Shown: positions 17,483 to 25,800 of the stretch, one piece after another
How positions within the stretch are numbered: the first letter of the stretch is position 1
How the letters are laid out: every line of letters starts with the position of its first letter
Assembly (NCBI GenBank): GCA_019411365.1
Contig: DXQT01000016.1
Location: 19,248 to 55,833 of the forward strand
DNA: 36,586 nt
DNA from: Roseburia sp.
GTDB lineage: Bacteria; Bacillota_A; Clostridia; Lachnospirales; Lachnospiraceae
Direction of reading: 5' to 3'
The notes under the pieces: generated by a model
The model's database searches: none
What the model was told of the DNA's origin: nothing
Seen by the model: only the letters and a program-made list of their open reading frames with translations
Made by a program: the position numbers and the translations under genes

Positions 17483-18064
17483 TTATGCCACTTCAATTCC
17501 ATAGTGTCCGCAAAGTGCTGCGAGTCCGCCCTGGAAGCCGCTTCCGATCGCATTAAATTTCCATTCGCCGTTATGTCTGTATAATTCACCGACAACGACT
17601 GCTGTCTCAATGGAGAAATCCTCTCCTAAGTCATAGCGGATCATTTCTTTTCCGGTTGTCTCATCCACCAGACGAATGAAAGAATTAGATACCTGTCCAA
17701 AATTCTGGCGTCTTGCCTCCGCCTCATAGATCGTTACGGTAAATGCGATTCTCTCAATGTTTGCCGGTACTTTGGAAAGATCGATCTGGATCTGCTCGTC
17801 ATCGCCTTCTCCCTCTCCGGTTAAGTTATCGCCCATATGTTTTACAGACTCGCTCGGATGAGCCAGATTTCCATAAAATACAAATTCTTTGTCTGTCGGG
17901 CACTTTCCATCTGCTCCCAGCATAAATGCTGCTGCATCTAGGTCAAAATCTACACCGGAATCAAATGCATTGACATCCCAGCCAAGACCAACCATGATAT
18001 TTTTCAGTCCCGGATTTCCTTTTGTTAAATCTACTTTCTGTCCTTTTGATAAATTAATTGGCAT
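17483..18064 (-). CDS. terD: TerD-family calcium-binding stress protein
   Basis: A 193-residue canonical TerD. It opens with [20 protein letters not shown] and has [18 protein letters not shown], the acidic ligand segment [15 protein letters not shown] and the closing [18 protein letters not shown]. Family members bind two Ca2+ ions through these acidic loops and confer resistance to tellurite, colicins and phage in known ter clusters. AGGAGGG stands 6 nt before the start. It follows the TelA gene by 48 nt. This is the most typical of three TerD paralogs in the window. Confidence 0.95.
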   Translation of the reverse strand: MPINLSKGQKVDLTKGNPGLKNIMVGLGWDVNAFDSGVDFDLDAAAFMLGADGKCPTDKEFVFYGNLAHPSESVKHMGDNLTGEGEGDDEQIQIDLSKVPANIERIAFTVTIYEAEARRQNFGQVSNSFIRLVDETTGKEMIRYDLGEDFSIETAVVVGELYRHNGEWKFNAIGSGFQGGLAALCGHYGIEVA

Positions 18065-18112
18065 AGTATTACCCTCCTTAGAATAAATGAATCTATAGTT
18101 ATTAGAAATAAC

Positions 18113-19267
18113 TTACTTGTTTGCCGGCGGCATATGATACTGTCTGTTGAAATCCGCCTTGATCGCCTCAAGTCTTGCCTGATCTTCCACACGTTTCTTT
18201 CTGCAGTCTTCCTGAATTCTTTTCGTTTCTTCAATACCACTGGTAATCGTTCTCCAGGTCGTCTCAAGTGTTTCAATCTGGATTGAGCTTCCGGATGCCA
18301 TCTTAGCGGTAGCCTTGGAAACTTCCACAGTATTCTGCGCATTTTTGATCAGCATCTCGTTGGTCTTCTTATCCAGAGCAGACATTGCTTCTGCCTGAAT
18401 GCGCTGGCGTTTCAGCAGAATTGCCTGTGCAAGTGCCTGTTTGAATACCGGAAGTGTTACAATAAATGCGGAGTTAATTTTTCTGACCAGATTATAGTTG
18501 CTGAACTCCATCGTTTTGATCATCGGAATGGACTGCATTGCAACATTCTCTGCTGTTCGAAGATCCTGTGTACGCTGTTCCATCATCATCAGTGCCTGAT
18601 TTAAGCTGGTAAGTTCAAACTGGATCGACTCGTCTCCGGTAACCGCCATATCCTGCTGTCTCTTTGCAATGTAATCTTCAATCTCTTTACATGCCTGCTC
18701 TCCGGCAAGAATGTATTTCACAAGTTCATGATAATAATTTACATTTGCCTCAAACATCGTATTTAATTTACGGTTTGACTGTTTGATCTCTGATTCATAG
18801 CCTTTGAGCTGAACATAGATCTTGTCGACTTCCTCGCCCATCGTGTGATATTTTGCAAGGATCTTGTCGAGCTGTTTTTTCATATTTCCAAATAATTTTC
18901 CAAACAGTCCCGGATTTTCCCTGATCTCGTCAATATCAAACTGATCCATGATCTTTGCCAATGTTTTTAACATTTCGCTGGTATCATCAAGCTGTGACAT
19001 ATTCATGCTGTTTAACACGACATCCGATGCTTTCGAAATTTCTTCTGCAACCTCCGCTCCAAATGTGACGATTGTCTCAAGATTGTTGACCTCAATCGTA
19101 CTGACGATCCGGTCAACCTCATCCGAATTGACCAGTTCTGAATTCATTTTTTCCCTGTCGGCAACAATGTCATACTGTTCCACAACAGCGATCTCATCTT
19201 TTGTGTCCGGTACCACTGTGGCTGCCGGCGCTGCCGCAGTCGTTGTTTTGCTAAAATCAAGTCCCAT
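18113..19267 (-). CDS. telA: TelA/YceH-family toxic anion resistance protein
   Basis: A 384-residue, almost wholly helical protein of the TelA (PF05816) family, corresponding to YceH of the Bacillus subtilis yce operon. The family region runs from about residue 50 to the end, with GKLFGNMKKQLDKILAKYHTMG and KRQRIQAEAMSALDKKTNEM. No membrane segment or signal peptide is seen. TelA proteins are implicated in tellurite, nisin and membrane-stress resistance. Their biochemical action is unresolved. A strong GGAGG precedes the start at 19267. It follows the YceG-like gene by 15 nt, the same order as in Bacillus. Confidence 0.93.
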   Translation of the reverse strand: MGLDFSKTTTAAAPAATVVPDTKDEIAVVEQYDIVADREKMNSELVNSDEVDRIVSTIEVNNLETIVTFGAEVAEEISKASDVVLNSMNMSQLDDTSEMLKTLAKIMDQFDIDEIRENPGLFGKLFGNMKKQLDKILAKYHTMGEEVDKIYVQLKGYESEIKQSNRKLNTMFEANVNYYHELVKYILAGEQACKEIEDYIAKRQQDMAVTGDESIQFELTSLNQALMMMEQRTQDLRTAENVAMQSIPMIKTMEFSNYNLVRKINSAFIVTLPVFKQALAQAILLKRQRIQAEAMSALDKKTNEMLIKNAQNTVEVSKATAKMASGSSIQIETLETTWRTITSGIEETKRIQEDCRKKRVEDQARLEAIKADFNRQYHMPPANK

Positions 19268-19282
19268 ACGATTCCTCCATTT

Positions 19283-21559
19283 CTAATTACCTCTCTTAAA
19301 AAATTTATCCCGCCAGGTGTGGCGTGTATTATTAAATGAAATACTATTCAGGTCAGGGACTTGCAGATCATATTTATATTCCCCTATCTGGTGTTCTTCC
19401 ATTAGCTGCCCGTTAAAATATTTTTCAATACTCTGATATCCCGTCGGCACAAAAAATACAATATCAAATCCCATCAGATGCAAAAATACTGTCAGGATCG
19501 AGTCTTCCAGTGAAATGACCGTCTCCGATGTATTGATATAGATCAGTTTCGGATTTTTCCAGGTAAGATCAAATTTCTGGATCAGTCTTACGATATCTTT
19601 CGGCAGATTTAACACCTGCGCAATCACGGTGTATTCCATACCATTTTCCCCGATTCCTCTGATCAGTTTCTGATCGATCAGAAGCTGCATCTTATCAAGT
19701 ATCATCTCCTGAATATCTTCCCGCAGGATACCGTACGGGTATTTTGGATGTGCCTTGATCTTATTCCGCTGCAGTTTTCCATTTTTGAAAAATTCAGCAG
19801 CATACATTTTCATCGGATTCGGTGCCATCGGCTCTATATAAGGCGCTCTTTTTATCACGACTGTATCTTCCGTGACCAGTTCTTTTACGGATGTCCAGTA
19901 GCCGGCGGTATGTCCGTCTTTGACTCCGGAAACTTTTGCAAAAATGACCGGTATGTTCACGACACCATCGACCACGCTGAAATCCGGCCGGTACTTTAAT
20001 TCCTGATCCCACAGGATCTTAATCTCCTCGTACATGGTCTGCAGACTGATAATGTTCGCCTTTCCATACTGCATGTTCCGGTACATGCCGGTATCCTGAT
20101 ACATTAACGTATCCAGTTCCCTCTCCGCATGGTAGGCAACCGTTCCCATTTTGACCTGGGAACTCTCCTCCGGGTACCTGTCCATGGTAAGGCTTTCCTC
20201 ATAATTCAGTTCATACAACAGCGGATCCGTAAGCTGGCATGGTACATTCCGGTTCGGACAAAGGATCACCACATCGACCGGCAGCCTTGCTAAAAACCTG
20301 AGAAACAACGCTTCATTTTCATTCTGGCACCCGCCCATATGGATAAAACATCCGATCTCCGGCATCTTCCAATTGGAAAATAAAAACGGCAGATACCTTT
20401 TCAGCCAGCACAACAGGTAAACCGCCTTGCTGGTGAGCCTGTTTAAATTATCGCCTTCTTTGCCTGATTCTGCAAGAAGAATATCCACAAATGTTTTGTG
20501 CATGATCTTTTGCAATTCTAAATTTGCCGGATACTTTATATTCGTGGAAAGATCCATGATAAGCTGATCTGTTTTTGCATAATTTCTGCGCCGGATCTCT
20601 GCGATTTCATCCGGTGTCGGTCTTTCGATCTCCCCGTTTACGATCACCATCTTCCGCCCGGCATTTTTCAGTTCAAGCTGCAGCTGAAACAATTCGTTCG
20701 CATATGTCAGCTTGTCCTCTGCACCGTTGATCCGGTAAAAACAGTTATAAAAGAAGCGGGGATCTGTTCCTCTGGTCAACACACTCTTTTTGATATCCTC
20801 AAATCCTTTTCCATCAATCCATGCATTGGTACAGTTATTGACAGAAGGCAGACTTCCATACAGCCGTTCTTTTTCAAAATCATTTTGTATTGCCTCCCGG
20901 ACTTTCTTTAAGCAGTATCCTTCCGGGAAAGCTGTCATCCTCTCCATTTGCAGATCATCTGATAAAACGGAAGCGGGATCTGATTTCAGATATCCGGCAT
21001 CACCATGATACTGCAGCAGCACCACATCACTCCCGGCATTGGACAGGATCGATATCAGCATCAGTTCGTAATTACTGATATCCCCCTCATAAAGGATCTT
21101 GGGCAGTTCATTTTCTCCAAGCTGGTTTACAATCCGTTCAAATTTGTAGTACAGCCAGCACATAAACTTAATATATGCATTTTTCAGCATATTTTCTGTT
21201 TTTCCATTCCGCCTCATGGTATCAAGCGAGTCATAGATCGAATCTGCCACATTCTGTCTTTGCAGATCGTTCATGCGCGGAAGCCATTTTTTTAAACCAT
21301 TCGATATAAATGACGGATTCATCTGAAAATCCATCCCCATGATCTCAGAATAATACGCAAGGTTCTTCTCATCGGGATTTGGGATCTTTCCCTCGATCAC
21401 CACACCCGCTCTTCTTGCCGTATCATAATATTTTTTTATAAAGTCCCCGATTTTTTCCGTGTATCCATTGATCCGGTAAAAATACACCTCTCTGCTCTGT
21501 CTTCCGTTTAGATCGGCAAAGTAATCATCAAGGCTGCGAATCTTTTTGTGTTCTAACAT
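19283..21559 (-). CDS. YceG-like Ter component
   Basis: A 758-residue protein resembling YceG of the B. subtilis yceCDEFGHI operon (YceG_bac family), not the unrelated MltG/YceG lytic transglycosylase. It is Tyr/Asn/Met-rich and shows no membrane helices. It contains two similar alpha/beta blocks, one near SNYELMLISILSNAGSDVVLLQ (about 160-182) and one near the C-terminus (SLEDSILTVFLHLMGFDIVFF). Each looks like a strand-loop-helix nucleotide or ligand fold with a repeated pattern. A winged-helix-like segment precedes the second. The function is unknown. It is 15 nt from both neighbours (rhomboid and TelA). Confidence 0.82.
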   Translation of the reverse strand: MLEHKKIRSLDDYFADLNGRQSREVYFYRINGYTEKIGDFIKKYYDTARRAGVVIEGKIPNPDEKNLAYYSEIMGMDFQMNPSFISNGLKKWLPRMNDLQRQNVADSIYDSLDTMRRNGKTENMLKNAYIKFMCWLYYKFERIVNQLGENELPKILYEGDISNYELMLISILSNAGSDVVLLQYHGDAGYLKSDPASVLSDDLQMERMTAFPEGYCLKKVREAIQNDFEKERLYGSLPSVNNCTNAWIDGKGFEDIKKSVLTRGTDPRFFYNCFYRINGAEDKLTYANELFQLQLELKNAGRKMVIVNGEIERPTPDEIAEIRRRNYAKTDQLIMDLSTNIKYPANLELQKIMHKTFVDILLAESGKEGDNLNRLTSKAVYLLCWLKRYLPFLFSNWKMPEIGCFIHMGGCQNENEALFLRFLARLPVDVVILCPNRNVPCQLTDPLLYELNYEESLTMDRYPEESSQVKMGTVAYHAERELDTLMYQDTGMYRNMQYGKANIISLQTMYEEIKILWDQELKYRPDFSVVDGVVNIPVIFAKVSGVKDGHTAGYWTSVKELVTEDTVVIKRAPYIEPMAPNPMKMYAAEFFKNGKLQRNKIKAHPKYPYGILREDIQEMILDKMQLLIDQKLIRGIGENGMEYTVIAQVLNLPKDIVRLIQKFDLTWKNPKLIYINTSETVISLEDSILTVFLHLMGFDIVFFVPTGYQSIEKYFNGQLMEEHQIGEYKYDLQVPDLNSISFNNTRHTWRDKFFKRGN

Positions 21560-21574
21560 AGCGCATTCTCACCT

Positions 21575-22165
21575 TCAATATCTGTTCATTTTGTTTTTGT
21601 TCATCACATAGCCAAGGCCTGACCCGACAATGCCTCCCAATATATGTGTCAGATTTGAGACGTTATCCCTGATAAAAAGACCATCATACACCTGCTGCCC
21701 GATATAGATCAGCGCAACCAGAATAAAGGTCAGCGGGATTTTTTCCTCCTCAATACTTGTTAAAGATGCGAGTAATATGAATGCAAATACAACACCGCTT
21801 GCCCCAAGGAGCTGGACATGTGGGAAAAATATGAAATTGATCACACCCGTTACCAGCGCTGTCGCTAAAATCACAAAGAGAATATTTGCCGAACCGTATT
21901 TTTCTTCCAAAAGCGGTCCTACAACCAGTAACATCATAATATTTCCAAAGAAATGATCCCAGCTGGCATGTCCTAACACATGTCCGAAAAACCGGATGTA
22001 TGTGAACGGACTTGCTAACGATGACCGGTAAACACTGAAAAATGCACGCGTGGATGCACTGCCTGTTACTTTATCTAAAATCAGTACGATAAAACAGGCA
22101 AGCGTAAATCCCAAAATAACCGGAGAGTTAAATGACAGCCGTATCTTTTTACCACCGTTACCCAT
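21575..22165 (-). CDS. Rhomboid-family intramembrane serine protease
   Basis: A 196-residue six-helix rhomboid. The helix-2 signature is HASWDHFFGN (His66, His71, Asn75). The catalytic Ser is in LGASGVVF (Ser123), and the general-base His is in NLTHILGG (His174). All catalytic residues are present, so it should cleave membrane proteins within or near the bilayer. It is the first gene of the seven-gene Ter operon. The start has GAGGAAGG upstream and follows a promoter about 60 nt away. A rhomboid is not a standard ter component, and its substrate here is unknown; candidates are a membrane partner of the TerD/TelA module. Confidence 0.93.
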   Translation of the reverse strand: MGNGGKKIRLSFNSPVILGFTLACFIVLILDKVTGSASTRAFFSVYRSSLASPFTYIRFFGHVLGHASWDHFFGNIMMLLVVGPLLEEKYGSANILFVILATALVTGVINFIFFPHVQLLGASGVVFAFILLASLTSIEEEKIPLTFILVALIYIGQQVYDGLFIRDNVSNLTHILGGIVGSGLGYVMNKNKMNRY

Positions 22166-22226
22166 ACTATTCCTTCCTCAAAAACCCTGTTTCACAGAGC
22201 ACAATATTCTATAAAAATCATCTAAA

Positions 22227-22271
22227 AGTATAGCATACCGGCATCCTGTTTTCAAGAAAACGTCCGGCATC
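22227..22271 (-). promoter_or_regulatory. Promoter and putative operator of the main Ter operon
   Basis: Minus-strand -35 TTGAAA (22250-22255) and -10 TATACT (22227-22232) are spaced by 17 bp, a strong match to the housekeeping consensus. A perfect palindrome GTTTTCAAGAAAAC (22248-22261) covers the -35. It is flanked by two direct copies of CCGGCATC (22238-22245 and 22264-22271). This looks like a repressor or activator site controlling rhomboid-YceG-TelA-TerD-TerD-ATPase-HAD. Confidence 0.65.
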
Positions 22272-22300
22272 GAATCTATCTATCTTTTTGCCTATATTAA

Positions 22301-22309
22301 TGCTATAAT
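22301..22309 (+). promoter_or_regulatory. Extended -10 promoter of the C-C lyase gene
   Basis: TGCTATAAT on the plus strand is a perfect -10 with the TGn extension, 73 nt before the proposed start. No good -35 accompanies it. It is divergent from the rhomboid promoter, with the candidate operator between them, so both may answer to one regulator. Confidence 0.5.
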
Positions 22310-22381
22310 TCAATTTGCAATCTGTTGTTAAACTTGTGTTATTTTGAAGAGTTTTTATACACTCAGGAGGATTTTTACAAA

Positions 22382-23344
22382 TTGAAAAACGATATGATTT
22401 ATTACAGTGTCGGTGCACTGCTCTATTGTCCCGCCAATAAAAAAACGATTGCCGACTCTGTGATTCATGAAAAATTTGGAACTAAATATTCTCTGGCTTT
22501 ATGCCTTGAAGATACGATCAATGACAACTATGTGACAGAAGCAGAGCAGGATCTTATCTCTTCCATCCATCAGATATTTGAAAGTTTTCAGGATCATCCT
22601 TTTTACCTTCCGAAAATCTTTATCCGTGTCCGCAATGCCGGCCAGATTGAACGTTTAACGAAGGCTTTTGGGGAAAGCATAAAAGTGATCACCGGTTATA
22701 TCATACCGAAATTTACTGCTGACAACGCCAGCTCTTATATAGAAGAAATGATCCGGGCTAACGAACAGGCTTCCAGGAAATTATATATGATGCCGATCTA
22801 TGAGAGTTCTTCTATCATTGACCTGCGGCACCGTATCGATATCCTGTATGATCTGAAAGACAGGCTTTCCCATGTGGAAGATCTCGTTTTAAATATTCGT
22901 GTCGGAGGAAATGATCTGTGTCACATGTTTGGATTCCGCCGTCATTGTGACGAGTCCATTCACCGGATCAGACCTGTCGCTGATATTTTTTCTGATATCA
23001 TAACTGTTTACGGCATGGACTACGTCGTTTCCGGACCGGTATGGGAATATTATTCCGGGTATAATTGGGAAAATGGCCTGATTCAGGAACTAAAAGATGA
23101 TAAACTCTGCGGCTTTACCGGAAAAACAGTCATTCATCCAAATCAGATTTCTGTCGTAAACAAAGTTTATCAGGTTACAAGATCAGATTTTAACGATGCA
23201 AAAGCAATTTTAAACTGGGATAAAAAATCAGACTCGCTTGTCTCCGGAAATCTTGCGGGTGAACGCATGAACGAATACAAAACCCACCATAACTGGGCAG
23301 AAAAAATCTTATTTCTTGCAGAGGTCTTTGGCATAACAGACTAA
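22382..23344 (+). CDS. C-C bond lyase of the HpcH/HpaI-citrate lyase fold
   Basis: A 320-residue TIM-barrel enzyme of the HpcH/HpaI aldolase-CitE superfamily, of the subtype seen in Ter gene sets. Key segments are ALCLEDTIND (about 42-51), the strand KIFIRVRN with its conserved Arg, and the C-terminal GFTGKTVIHPNQISVVN typical of CitE. A Mg2+-dependent aldol-type cleavage or condensation is expected, substrate unknown. The best start is TTG at 22382, 11 nt after AGGAGG; the next ATG (22394) is too far from it. Transcribed alone, divergent from the rhomboid and convergent with the phosphoribosyltransferases. Its 3' end lies in a tandem repeat. Confidence 0.88.
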   Translation: MKNDMIYYSVGALLYCPANKKTIADSVIHEKFGTKYSLALCLEDTINDNYVTEAEQDLISSIHQIFESFQDHPFYLPKIFIRVRNAGQIERLTKAFGESIKVITGYIIPKFTADNASSYIEEMIRANEQASRKLYMMPIYESSSIIDLRHRIDILYDLKDRLSHVEDLVLNIRVGGNDLCHMFGFRRHCDESIHRIRPVADIFSDIITVYGMDYVVSGPVWEYYSGYNWENGLIQELKDDKLCGFTGKTVIHPNQISVVNKVYQVTRSDFNDAKAILNWDKKSDSLVSGNLAGERMNEYKTHHNWAEKILFLAEVFGITD

Positions 23345-23442
23345 ACTTATGTATGCACGAATTTCTTTGGCATGACAGACCAGACTGATGCATACATAAA
23401 TTTCTTTGGCATGACGAGACCAAACTGACGTATGCATAAATT
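23325..23442. repeat. Three 39-bp tandem repeats at the lyase 3' end
   Basis: Imperfect direct copies occur at 23325-23363, 23364-23402 and 23403-23442 (the last with one extra base). Each begins TCTTTGGCAT and ends near ATAAATT. The first contains the last codons and stop of the lyase gene, so the array grew from the coding end. It fills the gap between convergent genes. Confidence 0.8.
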
Positions 23443-23465
23443 TTCCTGGAAACCGGCAGTATTTT

Positions 23466-24515
23466 TTATATATCTGACATTTTTTTAATGATACCGCAGC
23501 ATTTATAATGTTTCATCGGATAATACTGGATCGACACATTTTTTTCCTCAGCTAATCTCACCAGATGTCCAAGCTGAGGATCTCCCTTGTACCTCTCATC
23601 AATCAGGATCTTCCATGGAACTCTTCGCAGCAATACTCTTGTCGCCTCTCCGATTCCCGGTTTGATCAGATTGATATCATCAATATCAAATGTCTTTGCA
23701 ATCTGTTTTACCTCGTCAATACCAGAGCTTTCCACACACTTATTTTCTTTTTCCACATCCATCTCAAACTCGTTCTCGATCGTATGGATAAATTCATAGG
23801 ACAGATCCGAATCTTTTAATTCTCCGTAATAGACGGCTCCATGGAAATCATCTTTTCCAATGATATCACTCCTTAAGAATGTCCTGCTGATCAGTCCTGA
23901 CACAGTGCTGTTAAGACAGGAACTCGGTATTAAAATATCATCGTGCGTGCCGCACAGTTCTGTCACATTAGCAGGATCGGCAATAACTGCGATATCGGAT
24001 GACACACCTTCATACTGCGCAAGATCCTTTTTTAATTCATTTAAAATCGCGCCCTTTCCGATCCATCCGTCCACAAACAATAACTGTCCCGGTTCATACC
24101 GGCTTAACAGATATTTCATCGCATTGTTATCAATCCCTCTGCCGCGGATGATGGAAATGGAATAATGCGGTACATTGACCTGATATTTTTTTGCAATATA
24201 TCTTTTGACTAAAATTCCGATTGGAATACCGGCGCGAGCCAGTGAGACGAGCACAATGTCCTGTCCCTTTTTTTCAACGATCTTATCTGCAAGTCTTCCG
24301 ACAGCAAGTGCTACCGGTTTTGCATAATTTTTCAACGCTTCCCGGTACACCTGCATATATTTTTCTGTCGGGACATATTCGACCGGCAGCATTTCACTGT
24401 AATGTTTTCCCGCCTGTATCAGTTTTTCTCTCTCTTCGGTCGGCTGTGGCTGCACCATGCCAGTGATATCTTTTAGTAAAAGGATCACATCCTCATCGCT
24501 GTATGAACTTCTCAT
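23466..24515 (-). CDS. Phosphoribosyltransferase with C-terminal PELOTA domain
   Basis: A 349-residue Ter-associated protein of the family also labelled StiP (cysteine protease StiP-like) in some databases. Residues about 60-250 form a phosphoribosyltransferase-like domain, with VSLARAGIPIG (90-100) and a variant PRPP loop LLFVDGWIGKGAI (145-157). The C-terminal about 80 residues match the PELOTA RNA-binding fold (RRVPWKILIDERYKG then VSIQYYPMKHYKCCGI). Comparative genomics placed such proteins in a pathway making a nucleoside-like compound. I favour that over protease function, since the sequence has PRTase motifs. It follows the other PRTase by 117 nt on the same strand. Start 24515 has GGAGA upstream. 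Confidence 0.85.
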   Translation of the reverse strand: MRSSYSDEDVILLLKDITGMVQPQPTEEREKLIQAGKHYSEMLPVEYVPTEKYMQVYREALKNYAKPVALAVGRLADKIVEKKGQDIVLVSLARAGIPIGILVKRYIAKKYQVNVPHYSISIIRGRGIDNNAMKYLLSRYEPGQLLFVDGWIGKGAILNELKKDLAQYEGVSSDIAVIADPANVTELCGTHDDILIPSSCLNSTVSGLISRTFLRSDIIGKDDFHGAVYYGELKDSDLSYEFIHTIENEFEMDVEKENKCVESSGIDEVKQIAKTFDIDDINLIKPGIGEATRVLLRRVPWKILIDERYKGDPQLGHLVRLAEEKNVSIQYYPMKHYKCCGIIKKMSDI

Positions 24516-24632
24516 TTAATCTTGTCTCCATTCTTTCCTGCTTTCCATTACATCGCATGTTTGCTGTCAAGGCACAAATTTCGTATGGGAAAAATTTTAT
24601 TTTCACATTATGCCCTTATTCCTGTGCCCTCT

Positions 24633-25775
24633 TTAACACCAGCGTATCACCGTTATATTTTCATTTTTCATGCGAAGTGCGTAAATCAGCGTTTCTAATC
24701 CTTTTAACGACGCTAATGCCGAATCCGTCATAACGATAACCCTGTCATAGTTTTCCAGATCATAAATAAAAGTCTTTCGTTCCGGATCATATAAACTGCA
24801 CAGTTCATATCTGCAATGCAGTGGATACTCTTCCTCGGTACTGACCGCGATCGGACTTCTAGTCGTAGAATGGCAGCGGACAACACATCCCATTTTTTCG
24901 ATTTCGTACCCTGTCAGAAGTGCCGGATACATAAACTCTTCCGTGCCAATCACAAGTACACGTTCACCCTGTTTCACACCAGTCTCTATGATCACAGTTT
25001 TCGCAAATTTTTTACATGCAGCCTCATATTGTTTTGCGTCAACGAAACGTCTTGCATTCATCCATCCGGGAATTGATATGATATGTTCCCGCATATTCTT
25101 CTCTGATTGCACATCAATATCCGCGCTTTCATGCGTATGATTCTCCGGTATCGCACAAATATATAAACCATCACATCTATACTGCTCCGCAACCGCACCG
25201 TATCCGGAATGATCCGTTTTTACCAGATAATGAAGTTCTATTTTTTCATCCTGATAAATTTTTAAGTATTCTTCTGTCATTCCATTTAACAATGAAGCAA
25301 CTGCAAATTTTGTTTTTTTCTGATACTCTTTTGTTATGATCTTAATGATATTCATGATCGTATTCCCAGTGGTCACCTCATCCTCTATAAATACTATCCT
25401 GTCAATATCATTTATCACACGGTCTATATCATCTTTTACCAATTTCTGCTCAGTCGCATGGCTGTGCGCTTCCGAAAAAAATAAATATCTGGCATCCGGT
25501 ATTACTTCCCGTGTTGTCTGGATATACTTTGTTCCCAATGTGATCGCAGCCTGTGCACCGATTGCTGTCGCGGTTTCTGCAAAACCGATCAAAAGCAGCC
25601 TCTCACCTTCATATTTTCCCTGAAACTTCTCTGCAAGACTTTTAAATAAATTCAGTGCTTTCGAAGGTTCTACCGGAACATGTTTTCCCTGCAGTGGATC
25701 TACTACCAGATAACTTCTTTTGGTATTGTTTTCCCGTTTTGCTATTCTCACTAAATCTTTTTGCTGATAGTTCAT
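24633..25775 (-). CDS. Phosphoribosyltransferase with TRSP domain
   Basis: A 380-residue Ter-associated protein. The N-terminal PRTase domain has LLIGFAETATAIG (61-73) and a standard PRPP-binding loop VFIEDEVTTGNT (128-139). The C-terminal TRSP domain carries the naming motif TRSP at 305-308 and ends with a Rossmann-like segment (DRVIVMTDSALASLKGLE). It is expected to attach or remove a ribose 5-phosphate on a base-like substrate. Its gene begins 25 nt after the stop of an Rpn-like gene, leaving no room for a full promoter of its own, so it may be transcribed through from upstream. The ribosome binding site (CAGGAAA, 13 nt) is weak. Confidence 0.9.
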   Translation of the reverse strand: MNYQQKDLVRIAKRENNTKRSYLVVDPLQGKHVPVEPSKALNLFKSLAEKFQGKYEGERLLLIGFAETATAIGAQAAITLGTKYIQTTREVIPDARYLFFSEAHSHATEQKLVKDDIDRVINDIDRIVFIEDEVTTGNTIMNIIKIITKEYQKKTKFAVASLLNGMTEEYLKIYQDEKIELHYLVKTDHSGYGAVAEQYRCDGLYICAIPENHTHESADIDVQSEKNMREHIISIPGWMNARRFVDAKQYEAACKKFAKTVIIETGVKQGERVLVIGTEEFMYPALLTGYEIEKMGCVVRCHSTTRSPIAVSTEEEYPLHCRYELCSLYDPERKTFIYDLENYDRVIVMTDSALASLKGLETLIYALRMKNENITVIRWC

Positions 25776-25800
25776 ATGTTTTTGATTTTCCTGACGTTCG

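Noticed and set aside
19283..21559. YceG-like protein as an MltG-type lytic transglycosylase
   Set aside because: The shared name is misleading: there is no N-terminal membrane helix or LysM/YceG transglycosylase motif, and the TelA-adjacent position fits the Bacillus yce-operon YceG.
23325..23442. CRISPR array
   Set aside because: The repeats are contiguous with no unique spacers, only three copies exist, and the first overlaps a coding end.
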